A DNA stretch of 46,096 bases, from NCBI GenBank assembly GCA_024226315.1, contig JAAELT010000120.1:1-46096 (forward strand). The letters run 5' to 3'. Below the pieces are notes generated by a model. The model had not been told where the DNA came from, did no database searches, and was given only the letters and a program-made list of their open reading frames with translations. Position 1 is the first letter of the stretch, and each line of letters starts with the position of its first letter. The position numbers and the translations under genes were made by a program. Origin of the DNA: a bacterium (GTDB lineage: Bacteria > Acidobacteriota > Thermoanaerobaculia > Multivoradales > J023). This document shows, piece by piece, positions 38,936 through 46,096 of this stretch.

Positions 38936-40249
38936 TCAGAGAGACGCCAATCGCCGCGTCACCGCCTCGACGAAGCCCTCGATGTCGAGCGGCTTGGTGA
39001 AGAACTGCTCAATGCCCAAACGCGCCGCCTGCTTCTTGTACTGAGGATCCTGGATGGCCGTGAGCATGAAGATCGGCACCTTGACGCCCTGCCGCTTCAG
39101 GTAGTCGGCGACCTGAAAACCGTCCATCTGGGGCATCTTGAAGTCCAGGCAGAGCAGATCGGGCTCCTTGGCGAGCAGGATCTGGATGCCCTCGGCGCCG
39201 TCGCGCGCGGTGACCACCGAAAAACCGGCCTGGTTCAGGTGCACGCCGACGATCTTGACCATGGTGGAGTCGTCGTCCACCAGCAGCACCGTCTTGATGC
39301 GGTCGCTCTGCGGCAGGTAGGCGAGCACCTCGCCGACGTTCTGAAACCGGTCCTCCGGGCTCTTGGCGAGCATCCTGAGGATCATCTGCTCGAGCCAGCC
39401 GGGCACGTTGGGCTCGATGGCGGTGGGATTCGGCGGGTCGACCGAGAGCTGGTTCTGAGCCATGTCGAAGACGGTGATGCCGGAGAACGGCCGCTTGCCG
39501 GTGGCCAGCTCGTAGAGCACGACCCCCAGCGAGTAGATGTCGGTGCGGTGGTCGGCCTGGTTGCCCAGCAGGCGCTCGGGAGCCATGTAGGCCGGGGTGC
39601 CGATGAGATCGGAAGTGGTGGTCGTGACCTCGGTGGTGTGCAACTCGCGCGCGATGCCGAAATCCATGATCACCGGGTGGCCGTCGGGAGTGACCATCAC
39701 GTTCTGGGGCTTGAGGTCGCGGTGGATGATGCCCAGCTGGTGGGCGGCTTCCAGCCCGGAGAGGATCTCTCGGAACATGCCGATCTTGACGTCGAGGTCG
39801 AGGGGCTCCTTGCCACGGGTCAACTCGTCGAGGGTCGACCCCGCGAGCAGCTCCATGGTGACGAACTTGAGCTCTTCCGAGCTGCCGAAGTCGTAGGTCC
39901 GGCAGACGTTCGGGTGCACCACCTTGCGGGCGAGCTTGATCTCTTTCTTGAAGCGCTCGATCATGCCTTCCTGGCCGGCGATTCCCGGGTGCAGGACCTT
40001 GATCGCGATCGCCTCCTCGAGCTCTCCGTCCCACGCCTCGTAGACGTCGGCCATGCCGCCGGAGCCCAGCAATCTGCGGATCTGGTATCGATCGGTGAGC
40101 GACTCGCCGGCCCGCAAGCGATCCGTGCCCGCGAGCTCCGGCTCGGCCGAGGTCGGCCACGGCATCCGGTTGGCGCCCTCCCGGGTGGCCTGGCCGTCAT
40201 CCGAGCTGGCGGTTGCGGGCGCTGGTGTTGGCTTCTTTGTCACGGTCAA
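38936..40249 (-). CDS. serine/threonine kinase fused to a response-regulator receiver domain
   Basis: The start is TTG at 40249 overlapping the TyrA stop (TTGA). The 437-aa protein has a disordered N-terminus (1-50), then a Hanks-type kinase: GSGGMAD (62-68), ATP Lys84, HRDLKPQN (176-183, catalytic Asp178), DFG (196-198), a Thr-rich activation loop and APE (223-225). A receiver domain follows from about 320: VLLVDDDST, phospho-acceptor Asp369 in CLDFKMPQMDG, and Lys419. All catalytic residues are present in both parts, with no membrane span. The receiver would let a two-component input control Ser/Thr phosphorylation, or the reverse. It is the last gene of an operon with tyrA, MamK-like actin and amidase. 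Confidence 0.92.
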   Translation of the reverse strand: MTVTKKPTPAPATASSDDGQATREGANRMPWPTSAEPELAGTDRLRAGESLTDRYQIRRLLGSGGMADVYEAWDGELEEAIAIKVLHPGIAGQEGMIERFKKEIKLARKVVHPNVCRTYDFGSSEELKFVTMELLAGSTLDELTRGKEPLDLDVKIGMFREILSGLEAAHQLGIIHRDLKPQNVMVTPDGHPVIMDFGIARELHTTEVTTTTSDLIGTPAYMAPERLLGNQADHRTDIYSLGVVLYELATGKRPFSGITVFDMAQNQLSVDPPNPTAIEPNVPGWLEQMILRMLAKSPEDRFQNVGEVLAYLPQSDRIKTVLLVDDDSTMVKIVGVHLNQAGFSVVTARDGAEGIQILLAKEPDLLCLDFKMPQMDGFQVADYLKRQGVKVPIFMLTAIQDPQYKKQAARLGIEQFFTKPLDIEGFVEAVTRRLASL

Positions 40250-41391
40250 CTCGGTTCGGTCACCAGGAAGTGGCGGGCATCGGAGAGCACCGCGCGGAAC
40301 CGCTCGCGATCCCCCTCCTGCACCGACTCCACCAGCTCGCTCAGAGCCTGGGTGGCGGCACGGTAGACCTCGCCGCGATGCGGGTTGAGGCTCTGGATCT
40401 CGTAGTAGAGGTCCGGGTCCTCCTCCAGCACGTGCAGCGCGGCGGCCGTCTGCCGATTGTAGCTGGTCGAGGCGCAGGCCTTGAGCTCCTCGGCACCAAG
40501 GCCGGAGCGGGTCAGCGCGCAGCCGAAGAGCATGCCCGAGAGGTGGGCGAAACCCAGCAGCCAGCCCATCAGCCGGTCGTGGTGGCGAAACGGCACCGGA
40601 ACCAGGTGGGTGTAGGGGTGCCGGATCCAGCTCTCGACCTGCAGGCGCTCCTCCTGAGGATCCTCGGCATAGGCGAGCACGAAGGTCAGGGACTCGTAGG
40701 GCGTCTTGCGCGGGCCGAACATCGGGTGCAGCGAAGAGATCTTGAGCCCGGCCTCGCGCCCGCGGTCGAGAATCGGCGCCAGCTCGTCCTTGATCGAGGC
40801 AATCTCGATGACCAACCCGCGCGGCTGGAGCGCGATCAGCTCTTCGAGCACGACGCCGGTCCGGCCGAGGGGAACGGAGACGATGATCGCCTCGTAGGCG
40901 TTCAGGTCGGGGACGTCGGCGAGCGAGGCGTAGCGCCCCGCGAGCGGCGGCAGGGGAGCCATGGCCGGATCGGCGACGTCGACGCGGTGGCCCAGGAGGT
41001 GGGCGAAGTTCTGGAACCAGCGGCCCATGTCGCCGGCGCCGCCGAGCAGCAGCAGCCGGCTGCCGGCCTCGGCTCGGAACTCGACTCCGACCCGATGCTG
41101 GCGCTCGATCGACCCGCGCATCACCGCCTGGAAGATCGACTCCATGACCTCTTCGGACACGCCGCAGGCGTCGGCGTGCTGGCGGGCCCGGGTGAGCACC
41201 CGATGGTGGACCTCGGGCACCATGATGGGCTGGCCCTGGCCCGCTTTGACCTTGCCGACCCTGGCAGCCAGATGCATCCGGCGGTGGAGCAGCTCGAGCA
41301 GCGAGCGGTCGACGTCGGCGATCGACTCGCGCAGCTCGTTGAGCTCCTCCGCGGCGCCGCTGCCCGGCGCCCTCGTGGACCGATCGCTCAC
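40246..41391 (-). CDS. tyrA: chorismate mutase/prephenate dehydrogenase (T-protein)
   Basis: The start is GTG at 41391, eight bases after GGAAGG; it could also be the GTG at 41400. The 381-aa protein has an AroQ-type chorismate mutase domain (about 15-105: LRESIADVDRSLLELLHRRM) and a prephenate dehydrogenase domain beginning LLLLGGAGDMGRWF (NAD-binding), with SLHPMFGPR and YNRQTAAALHVLEEDPDLYY in the helical part. It converts chorismate to prephenate and then 4-hydroxyphenylpyruvate for tyrosine. The order and length match E. coli TyrA (373 aa). Its position between a cytoskeletal gene and a kinase gene is unusual. Confidence 0.92.
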   Translation of the reverse strand: MSDRSTRAPGSGAAEELNELRESIADVDRSLLELLHRRMHLAARVGKVKAGQGQPIMVPEVHHRVLTRARQHADACGVSEEVMESIFQAVMRGSIERQHRVGVEFRAEAGSRLLLLGGAGDMGRWFQNFAHLLGHRVDVADPAMAPLPPLAGRYASLADVPDLNAYEAIIVSVPLGRTGVVLEELIALQPRGLVIEIASIKDELAPILDRGREAGLKISSLHPMFGPRKTPYESLTFVLAYAEDPQEERLQVESWIRHPYTHLVPVPFRHHDRLMGWLLGFAHLSGMLFGCALTRSGLGAEELKACASTSYNRQTAAALHVLEEDPDLYYEIQSLNPHRGEVYRAATQALSELVESVQEGDRERFRAVLSDARHFLVTEPS

Positions 41392-41434
41392 GTCAGCCAC
41401 CTTCCCGAGGCGCCCCTCCCAGCTTCCACGCTGT

Positions 41435-42463
41435 CTATCCCAGCTTGTCCCAATCGGAGTCCGGTGCGTCGATGGCGAGAGCAAGACCGCCGTCAGAGCC
41501 CTCGAAGACCGGGTTCTTGACCGCCTTGATCTTGCCGCCGCCGACCGGTTTGAGCCCGGCCTGTAGCGCCGCCCTCAAACCGGCGATCTGGGACGTGCCG
41601 CCCGACAGGATGACGTTGTTGCGGACCTTCTCCTGGAACTCCGGCTCGACCCGCGGCAGCAGGTCGCGCATGGTCTCGGTGATCGGCTCGACGATCGACT
41701 CGCAGGCGCTGCGCAGCTCGTCGGTGATGTCGAGCTTGGTGGGCTTGCCGGCCATCGGCGCGGTCACCGTCACCCGCTGCTGAGCCTCGCCGACGAAACC
41801 GTGGGCTTCCTTCCAGGCGCGGGCCATGAAGATCGAGAGCTGAGCGTCGGCATGCTTCTCCCGGAGCTGCTTGAGCAGCAGCTCGTCGATCGAGTCGCCG
41901 GCGTTGTCGAGCGTCCGCTGGTCGTCCTCGGTGGGGAAGCGGCCGCGCATGACGCAGAAGTCGGTGGTGCCGGCGCCGATGTCGACCACCAGTGAATGCA
42001 GCAGCGCGTCGAGGCCGTAGGCGACGGCGAACGGCTCGGAGACGATCATCAAGGCGTCGACCTCACCCTCGAGCGCGTTGCGCAGCTGTTGCTTGTTGAC
42101 CCGCATGGCCTCCGCCGGCACGCCGACCACGGCGCGCACGTGGGTCTTGTCCTTGCCTCGCCTCTTGACCCCCGCCAGGCCGAGGAGGGCGCGCAGCAGC
42201 ACCTTGACCGCTTCCAGATCCTTCTCGGAGCCCTCCTTCAGCAACCCCCGCTCGAGCGGCCGGTGCAGGTCCACCATGGTCCGGCTCTCGACCGCTTCGG
42301 TACCGACCAGGACGCTCTTCTTCAGGACCTTGCGGGCGACCATGTCGACCGGCCAGCCGACATAGCTCTCTATCACCTGGCGCTGCCCGTTCGACGCCGA
42401 AACCGCACAGTGTGAGGTTCCGAGATCGATGCCTACGTTGAGGGGTCCCTTGCTATCGGTCAT
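41435..42463 (-). CDS. MamK-family actin-like ATPase
   Basis: This 342-aa protein has the actin-fold signatures: phosphate-1 loop LNVGIDLGTSHCAVSA (about 8-23), phosphate-2 loop LVVDIGAGTTDFCV and the adenosine motif NNVILSGGTSQIAGL. The length and the segment HVRAVVGVPAEAMRVNKQQL fit MamK-like filaments rather than Hsp70, which would be twice as long. MamK positions magnetosomes, but relatives occur in bacteria without them, and no other mam gene is here. It starts 3 bp after the amidase stop, suggesting a role with the cell envelope or cell shape. Confidence 0.85.
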   Translation of the reverse strand: MTDSKGPLNVGIDLGTSHCAVSASNGQRQVIESYVGWPVDMVARKVLKKSVLVGTEAVESRTMVDLHRPLERGLLKEGSEKDLEAVKVLLRALLGLAGVKRRGKDKTHVRAVVGVPAEAMRVNKQQLRNALEGEVDALMIVSEPFAVAYGLDALLHSLVVDIGAGTTDFCVMRGRFPTEDDQRTLDNAGDSIDELLLKQLREKHADAQLSIFMARAWKEAHGFVGEAQQRVTVTAPMAGKPTKLDITDELRSACESIVEPITETMRDLLPRVEPEFQEKVRNNVILSGGTSQIAGLRAALQAGLKPVGGGKIKAVKNPVFEGSDGGLALAIDAPDSDWDKLG

Positions 42464-42466
42464 GCG

Positions 42467-43477
42467 TCAGCTTCCTTTCTCCTCGGTTTGATTCACGTCG
42501 TCGGCGTACCCTCGAATCCCCCTGAAGAGCGCCTCGGCGATATGGTCACGATACAGGGGGCGAGACAGAAGTCGGGCCTCCTCCCGATTGGAGAGGCAGG
42601 AGACCTCCGCAAGGATTGCCGGCATCTCTGTGGATACTAATACCACGAAAGGAGCCGTTTTGACTCCCCGATTCTCGAGCTTGGGGTTGACCTGGCGCAG
42701 CGACGAATACAGAGATCGCTGGACCCGGCCGGCGAATTGCCGCGAGGCGTCCCGGCGCACGCCGGTATAGATGCCCTCGAGCAGCAGCTTCATGTCCGCC
42801 AGGGAGTAGCCCGACTCGCGATTCTCGCGCCGCGCCAGCTCCTTGAGCTCGGGATCCTCGGTGGTGCCGAGAAAGTAGGTCTCGACGCCACGAATGCCCC
42901 GGTGTCCGATCCAGTTGACGTGGATCGACACGAACAGGTCGCTGTGCTGTTCGTTGGCCATGTCCGCGCGCTCGCGCAGGGACAGTTTGCGGTCGTCCTC
43001 GCGGGTGAGAAGCACCTCGTAGCCTTGCTCCCGCAGCAGATTCGCGAGTCGCTGGCCGATATCGAGCGTCAGGTCCTTCTCGACCAGATCGTGGTCGACG
43101 GTGCCCGTGTCGTCGCCGCCGTGTCCCGGATCGATGACGATTCGGCGCACCTCGAGCGGAAAGACGTCGGAGTCGATCGGCTGCGGCGCCGAGTACCTGA
43201 GGTCCATCCGTGGGTCGACAGGGGCCGCCATGGTCAGGCCGCCGGGCTCGGGGGGTGGACCCGCCTGGGCGGTCGGCGCCCGGCGCATCAGCGGCAGAGC
43301 AACGAGCAGGACCAGTACCGGTACCGCAAACAGCCACAGGCGCCAGGCGGAGCGCTGAGGCTCGTCGGCCGCCTTTGGCCGGCGGCGGGCTTTCGGCAGC
43401 TCCCCCTTGCGGGTGGAGACGTTCTCGGCCACCGCCTGGCGCAGGATGTTGCGTTTGAGGCTCGAGCTGTGACTCAT
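42467..43477 (-). CDS. N-acetylmuramoyl-L-alanine amidase (Amidase_3), membrane-anchored
   Basis: This 336-aa protein has a basic cytoplasmic N-terminus (1-42), one membrane segment (about 45-64), a Pro-rich linker and an Amidase_3 domain from about 108. Zn ligands are His in VIDPGHGGDDTG, Glu in VEKDLTL and His in LFVSIHVNWIGHRG; the catalytic Glu lies in AILAEVSCLSN. It cleaves the amide between MurNAc and the stem peptide, acting in cell separation. The N-terminal anchor in place of a signal peptide or AMIN domain is notable. It precedes the actin-like gene by 3 bp. Confidence 0.9.
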   Translation of the reverse strand: MSHSSSLKRNILRQAVAENVSTRKGELPKARRRPKAADEPQRSAWRLWLFAVPVLVLLVALPLMRRAPTAQAGPPPEPGGLTMAAPVDPRMDLRYSAPQPIDSDVFPLEVRRIVIDPGHGGDDTGTVDHDLVEKDLTLDIGQRLANLLREQGYEVLLTREDDRKLSLRERADMANEQHSDLFVSIHVNWIGHRGIRGVETYFLGTTEDPELKELARRENRESGYSLADMKLLLEGIYTGVRRDASRQFAGRVQRSLYSSLRQVNPKLENRGVKTAPFVVLVSTEMPAILAEVSCLSNREEARLLSRPLYRDHIAEALFRGIRGYADDVNQTEEKGS

Positions 43478-43558
43478 CGCGGGCGCCGCCTTCCGGCGCT
43501 CGCGGCATCACGCGCGCCAGGTCAAGTAACGCCCGTGATTCTAGCAAAAACCGCGGCT

Positions 43559-44134
43559 TCAAGCGGCATTGCCGGCCGGAGCACGGAAGAAGAGGCGTTT
43601 GACGGCGACGTACATGAGGATCAGCAGCACGAAGGCGGCGGCCATCGGCACCAGGATGGCGAGGACCGTCATCGCCACCGAGGCGCCGGCCTCGACGGTG
43701 GAGAAGAGAGGATTGCCGAACCCGCCGGTCGCCATCGACGACAGCCCGCGCGTCACCGTGGTCATGCCCTGGACGACCCCGGCGGCGGCGCCGCCGGCGA
43801 CGATCGCCACGCTCCATCCAAGGAGCGGGTCCATGTGCGTGACCTGCGAAGCGGAGGCGATAATTCCCGCCACCACCGCGCTGGGCGTGGCGATCGTATC
43901 GAGCAGGTTGTCGAGGAACGGGATGTAGTAGGCGCCGATCTCGAGCGCCGTGGCGCTGCCGAAGGCGATCAACGCCGGGGTCGAGCCCATCCACTCGAAG
44001 CTCTCGGCGAGCCCGAGGTGGCCGCTGCGGGCGGCGATGCTGATGAGCAGCAGGGGCACGAAGATCCTGAAACCGCAAGCGGCGGCCAGGCCCAGCCCGA
44101 TGGCGATGCTGACGAGGGTGGACTCCATTTCCAT
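43559..44134 (-). CDS. DUF4126 membrane protein
   Basis: This 191-aa hydrophobic protein has four to five membrane segments and the DUF4126 signature GLAAACGFRIFVPLLLISIA, followed by LGLAESFEWMGSTPALIAFG and PFLDNLLDTIATPSAVVAGI. The Shine-Dalgarno CGGAGAAG lies upstream of the ATG. The function of the family is unknown. It is first in the operon leading to the amidase, with an 81-bp gap. Confidence 0.85.
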   Translation of the reverse strand: MEMESTLVSIAIGLGLAAACGFRIFVPLLLISIAARSGHLGLAESFEWMGSTPALIAFGSATALEIGAYYIPFLDNLLDTIATPSAVVAGIIASASQVTHMDPLLGWSVAIVAGGAAAGVVQGMTTVTRGLSSMATGGFGNPLFSTVEAGASVAMTVLAILVPMAAAFVLLILMYVAVKRLFFRAPAGNAA

Positions 44135-44217
44135 GACGCTTCTCCGATCTACGTTCCAGACTCTCTCCGCGCGGCCCCATCAGCCGCCTCGCCTATTCTA
44201 CGTCCCCAAACCCCACC

Positions 44218-44604
44218 TTATTCGGCATGCCTGGTCTGCTGATCGGCCGCGATCGTGGAGGCGCGCTCAGTGCCTCGAGAATGCGGATAGAGGCTGTTCC
44301 AACGCTCAACCAGCATCCGGATCTCGTGCGCCGGCAGTTTTCCGAGCTGGCGCGTAATCGTACTCTTCTCAAGGCAGACCACCTTAGCGAGTCGCACCCA
44401 GGAAGGCCTGAGCAGGCCGGCCTTCGACCAAGATCGAAGCCTACAATCGCCAGGTGAAGATCGCCTTCTGCTGGTGATCGGCGCCAGTACGAGATCGGCA
44501 TCGCCGATGTCGAGGACCACCAGGGCAGGACGCTTCTTCTTGACTGTGGTACCGGTTTGGGGGAACGCGATCAGGACGATTTCGCCGAGCTCATAGCTCG
44601 TCAT
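44218..44604 (-). CDS. PemK/MazF-family toxin
   Basis: The start is the ATG at 44604 (MTSYELGEIVLIAFPQTG), overlapping the preceding gene by 14 bp. The 128-aa protein has the family pattern: KKKRPALVVLDIGDADLVLA with its Arg-Pro, then APITSRRR, and LLRPSWVRLAKVVCLEKSTI. It should be an mRNA-cleaving toxin of the PemK class. The last 20 residues (GTERASTIAADQQTRHAE) are an extension. The upstream small gene is its probable antitoxin. Confidence 0.8.
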   Translation of the reverse strand: MTSYELGEIVLIAFPQTGTTVKKKRPALVVLDIGDADLVLAPITSRRRSSPGDCRLRSWSKAGLLRPSWVRLAKVVCLEKSTITRQLGKLPAHEIRMLVERWNSLYPHSRGTERASTIAADQQTRHAE

Positions 44605-44785
44605 AAACAGCGTCTTGCTCGTCATAGGCGGCGAGCAGGCGGTCCATGCCCGCCTTCTGCCAGTCGGCGTCTTCGGAGTCCGCATCAGGGATCAGGATCC
44701 GGACCCATTCGCCGGTCCTCGAAGGTAGAGGCTCGGCGAGCTCCAGATGCTGCGGATCCAGGACTTTTGCGTCCAGCGACTTCAT
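44591..44785 (-). CDS. probable antitoxin of the PemK-type pair (64 aa)
   Basis: The start is taken as ATG at 44785; a GTG at 44845 would add 20 residues and neither has a good ribosome-binding site. The protein begins MKSLDAKVLDPQHLELAEPL and has an acidic helical tail (DADSEDADWQKAGMDRLLAA). It has no evident DNA-binding N-terminus, so it may neutralise without repressing, or the longer form is real. It overlaps the toxin start by 14 bp. Confidence 0.6.
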   Translation of the reverse strand: MKSLDAKVLDPQHLELAEPLPSRTGEWVRILIPDADSEDADWQKAGMDRLLAAYDEQDAVYDEL

Positions 44786-44841
44786 GATCGTGCTTGTGCG
44801 CTTTTCGGATCGGTCAACGACCGGCGTCTTCCGCGATGTCG

Positions 44842-45063
44842 TCACCGCGATAGATCGGCCTCGTTTCTTACGATATCACACTCGGCGGCATCACACGTTG
44901 TCTTGTCGTGGTACTCGGGCTCGGTGCCGATGCCGTCGTCGTGGACGAAGAAGACGGGGTCGCCGGCGACCGGCTCCGCTCCGTCACGCCGCCAGCCGAT
45001 CTCGATCCCGCTCGTGATCGCCTCGCTCGAGGTCCCGCCACAGCCCCAGGTGCCACCCCGATC
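44842..45063 (-). pseudogene. histidine-kinase ATPase-domain remnant
   Basis: The minus-strand frame ending at 44842 contains SGIEIGWRRDGAEPVAGDPV and FFVHDDGIGTEPEYHDK. This matches the G1 box region of HATPase_c histidine kinases (usual form FFVRDNGIGIDPEYHE), with Asn replaced by Asp. The preceding H-box, the N-box and the following G2 region are missing, and no start codon fits. It is a gene fragment between the antitoxin and the Uma2 gene. Confidence 0.55.
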
Positions 45064-45079
45064 AGCCCGGACCGCGGGT

Positions 45080-45655
45080 CTACCCGATGCCCGGCACGGC
45101 GGCGTAGACGTCGGCCAGAGCGAGCCGGGATTCGATCACCGGAAGATCCAGGACATCTTCCAGGCTCCGGAGCTCCGAGAAGGCCCATCGATTCGCCGCC
45201 TGGCGCTCGAAAAGCTCCACGTGAACCTCGTCCTGCGCGAACATGAGATAGCTCGCCAGAGACGGGAGCGTCCGGTAGTGGGCGAATTTCTTCCCGTGGT
45301 CGTAGTCCTCGGTCGACGGGGACAGGACCTCGACGAGAAGAGTCGGATTCGTCAGGACGTCCTCCTTCTCGCCCTCGAATTCGGGCTCGCCGCAGACGAC
45401 GACGATGTCGGGATAGGTGCCGAGGTCGGCTGCCGGGATACGGACTCGCATGTCGCAGACGTAGATCTCACATCCGTGGCCTCGGACCTGAGGATGGAGA
45501 GCTGCCTGGATATTGCTGTTGACCAGATTGTGCTTCCGGCTCGCGCCACTCATCGCGAAGATCTGGCCGTCGAGATACTCGTACCTGACCTCGGACTCCC
45601 GGTCGTGGGCGAGGTATTCTTCGAACGTCCACTCCTGTTGAGGTTCGGCCGACAT
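45080..45655 (-). CDS. Uma2-family (DUF820) endonuclease-like protein
   Basis: This 191-aa protein has the restriction-endonuclease-like fold of Uma2: WTFEEYLAHDRESEVRYEYL at the start, CDMRVRIPAADLGTYPDIVV with the catalytic Asp, and LLVEVLSPSTEDYDHGKKFA with the Glu of the E-x-K-like motif. Members are abundant, often in many copies, and are of uncertain function. TAGAAT lies six bases before the ATG with no Shine-Dalgarno, suggesting a leaderless mRNA. It sits in an accessory patch. Confidence 0.88.
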   Translation of the reverse strand: MSAEPQQEWTFEEYLAHDRESEVRYEYLDGQIFAMSGASRKHNLVNSNIQAALHPQVRGHGCEIYVCDMRVRIPAADLGTYPDIVVVCGEPEFEGEKEDVLTNPTLLVEVLSPSTEDYDHGKKFAHYRTLPSLASYLMFAQDEVHVELFERQAANRWAFSELRSLEDVLDLPVIESRLALADVYAAVPGIG

Positions 45656-45661
45656 GTGTCC

Positions 45662-45667
45662 ATTCTA
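45662..45667 (-). promoter_or_regulatory. candidate -10 box of the Uma2 gene
   Basis: TAGAAT on the minus strand is followed by six bases and the ATG at 45655, the same geometry as at the ATPase gene (426-431). Confidence 0.45.
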
Positions 45668-45782
45668 GTACAGGGGACCGGAGGCCCCGCAACGTGTCGA
45701 TCCGGCCCCCGGTGCTCCCGGCCCGCGGTGCGGCCCCCCGGCCCCCGGGTCGCGGTAGGGCCGGGGCTGGAGCTCAACCAGG

Positions 45783-45808
45783 AAGGGGAGCCTTGCGGCT
45801 CCCCTTTT
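45783..45808. terminator. intrinsic terminator hairpin
   Basis: AAGGGGAGCC (45783-45792) and GGCTCCCCTT (45797-45806) form a perfect 10-bp stem with a 4-base loop, followed by TTTT on the plus strand. On the minus strand it lies 28 bp after the AbiEii-like stop with a GCAA loop. It may end transcription from that gene; its best T-tract faces the plus strand. Confidence 0.7.
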
Positions 45809-45835
45809 GGCGATATGTTGCCGCCCGGTCAATTG

Positions 45836-46096
45836 CTAAGCCGGGAAGGCTAGCTCCGACATCTCCTTCTGAAGCTGCCGCAGGAAGGCACGAAGCTCTT
45901 GGACCGAGATTCCGCCGGGGGGCTCCGCATCGTCGCTCAGCTCGATCTCGGAGAGGATCCAGGCGAGCTGGCCGGGCGACATGCCGCCATCTTTCTGAGA
46001 CGCCTCGCCTACCGCGGTCTCGATCGAGAAGCCGCGCTTGGCGAGCGTATAGATATCCACCAGGTCTCGGATCTCGGCTCGAGAAAGCAGGGCGCA
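45836..46096 (-). CDS. AbiEii-like nucleotidyltransferase, partial (C-terminal end)
   Basis: The frame enters from the window edge and ends at 45836, giving 86 residues. It reads ALLSRAEIRDLVDIYTLAKR, GFSIETAVGEASQKDGGMSP and GQLAWILSEIEL, matching the C-terminal helical part of AbiEii/DUF1814-type nucleotidyltransferases (RDLVDLYFL and KDGGLSP-LAWLL patterns). These act as toxins of type IV toxin-antitoxin pairs. The catalytic N-terminus lies outside the window. The terminator at 45783-45808 follows. Confidence 0.75.
   Translation of the reverse strand, partial: CALLSRAEIRDLVDIYTLAKRGFSIETAVGEASQKDGGMSPGQLAWILSEIELSDDAEPPGGISVQELRAFLRQLQKEMSELAFPA

Noticed and set aside
41435..42463. Magnetosome gene cluster
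   Set aside because: Only a MamK-like actin is present; no mamA, mamB, mamE or other magnetosome gene is nearby.
1..46096. tRNA or rRNA genes
   Set aside because: I looked for T-arm-like TTCRANYC motifs with matching stems and for conserved rRNA stretches and saw none that fold convincingly.

Overview
The window is about 46 kb of GC-rich bacterial chromosome. It carries outer-membrane and lipoprotein genes (an OprB-type porin, several lipoboxes), so the host is Gram-negative (diderm). The CRTAC1/ASPIC-UnbV protein with a TPR lipoprotein, the DUF6916 protein, the Ser/Thr kinase, the MamK-like actin, the secreted protease ending in GFESGDTSAW and the many secreted or surface proteins fit Acidobacteriota (Thermoanaerobaculia-like). 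That placement is inference; no rRNA or tRNA gene is visible. Start codons are often GTG or TTG, and many genes overlap by 4 bp.

Layout. 1-1300: an AAA-type ATPase cut by the window edge and a decayed toxin-antitoxin patch (ParD/ParE fragments, a nucleotidyltransferase-like tail, a 63-aa protein) carrying two copies of a 59-bp palindromic element. 1338-4312: secreted amidohydrolase and porin. 4353-6769: gene remnant with a 41-bp duplication and a large secreted serine protease. 7010-10080: secreted protein, GH113-like lipoprotein, a 24-codon peptide gene, GNAT and DUF6916 proteins. 10073-12190: DegT aminotransferase and HEAT-repeat protein. 12329-12552: six 14-bp palindromes at an exact 42-bp pitch beside a ParE fragment. 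12650-14666: DHH phosphoesterase and a PqqB-like metallo-hydrolase.

14720-21019 is the most coherent system: DUF4178, lipoprotein, double DUF350 membrane protein, membrane spermidine-synthase-like enzyme, K+ channel with RCK domain, J-domain protein, DUF2170 (YjfI-like) and PspA/IM30. It is probably a membrane-stress or membrane-remodelling module of the YjfIJL type with a polyamine-type enzyme and an ion channel.

21026-28993 (minus) is a five-gene surface-glycan operon: two membrane glycosyltransferases, a sulfatase-superfamily enzyme, an FN3-like lipoprotein and a sulfotransferase-GT2-coiled-coil fusion. 28978-30051 holds a small secreted ORF, a truncated paralogue of a gene 8 kb away and an RHH/PemK toxin-antitoxin pair. 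30083-36203 (minus) is a CRTAC1-like protein, TPR lipoprotein and gingipain-family peptidase. 36332-38920: a P-domain protein and a secreted beta-rich protein.

38936-44134 (minus) is an operon of DUF4126 membrane protein, cell-wall amidase, MamK-like actin, TyrA (chorismate mutase/prephenate dehydrogenase) and a Ser/Thr kinase fused to a receiver domain. 44218-46096 is another accessory patch: PemK-type pair, histidine-kinase remnant, Uma2 nuclease and the tail of an AbiEii-like nucleotidyltransferase.
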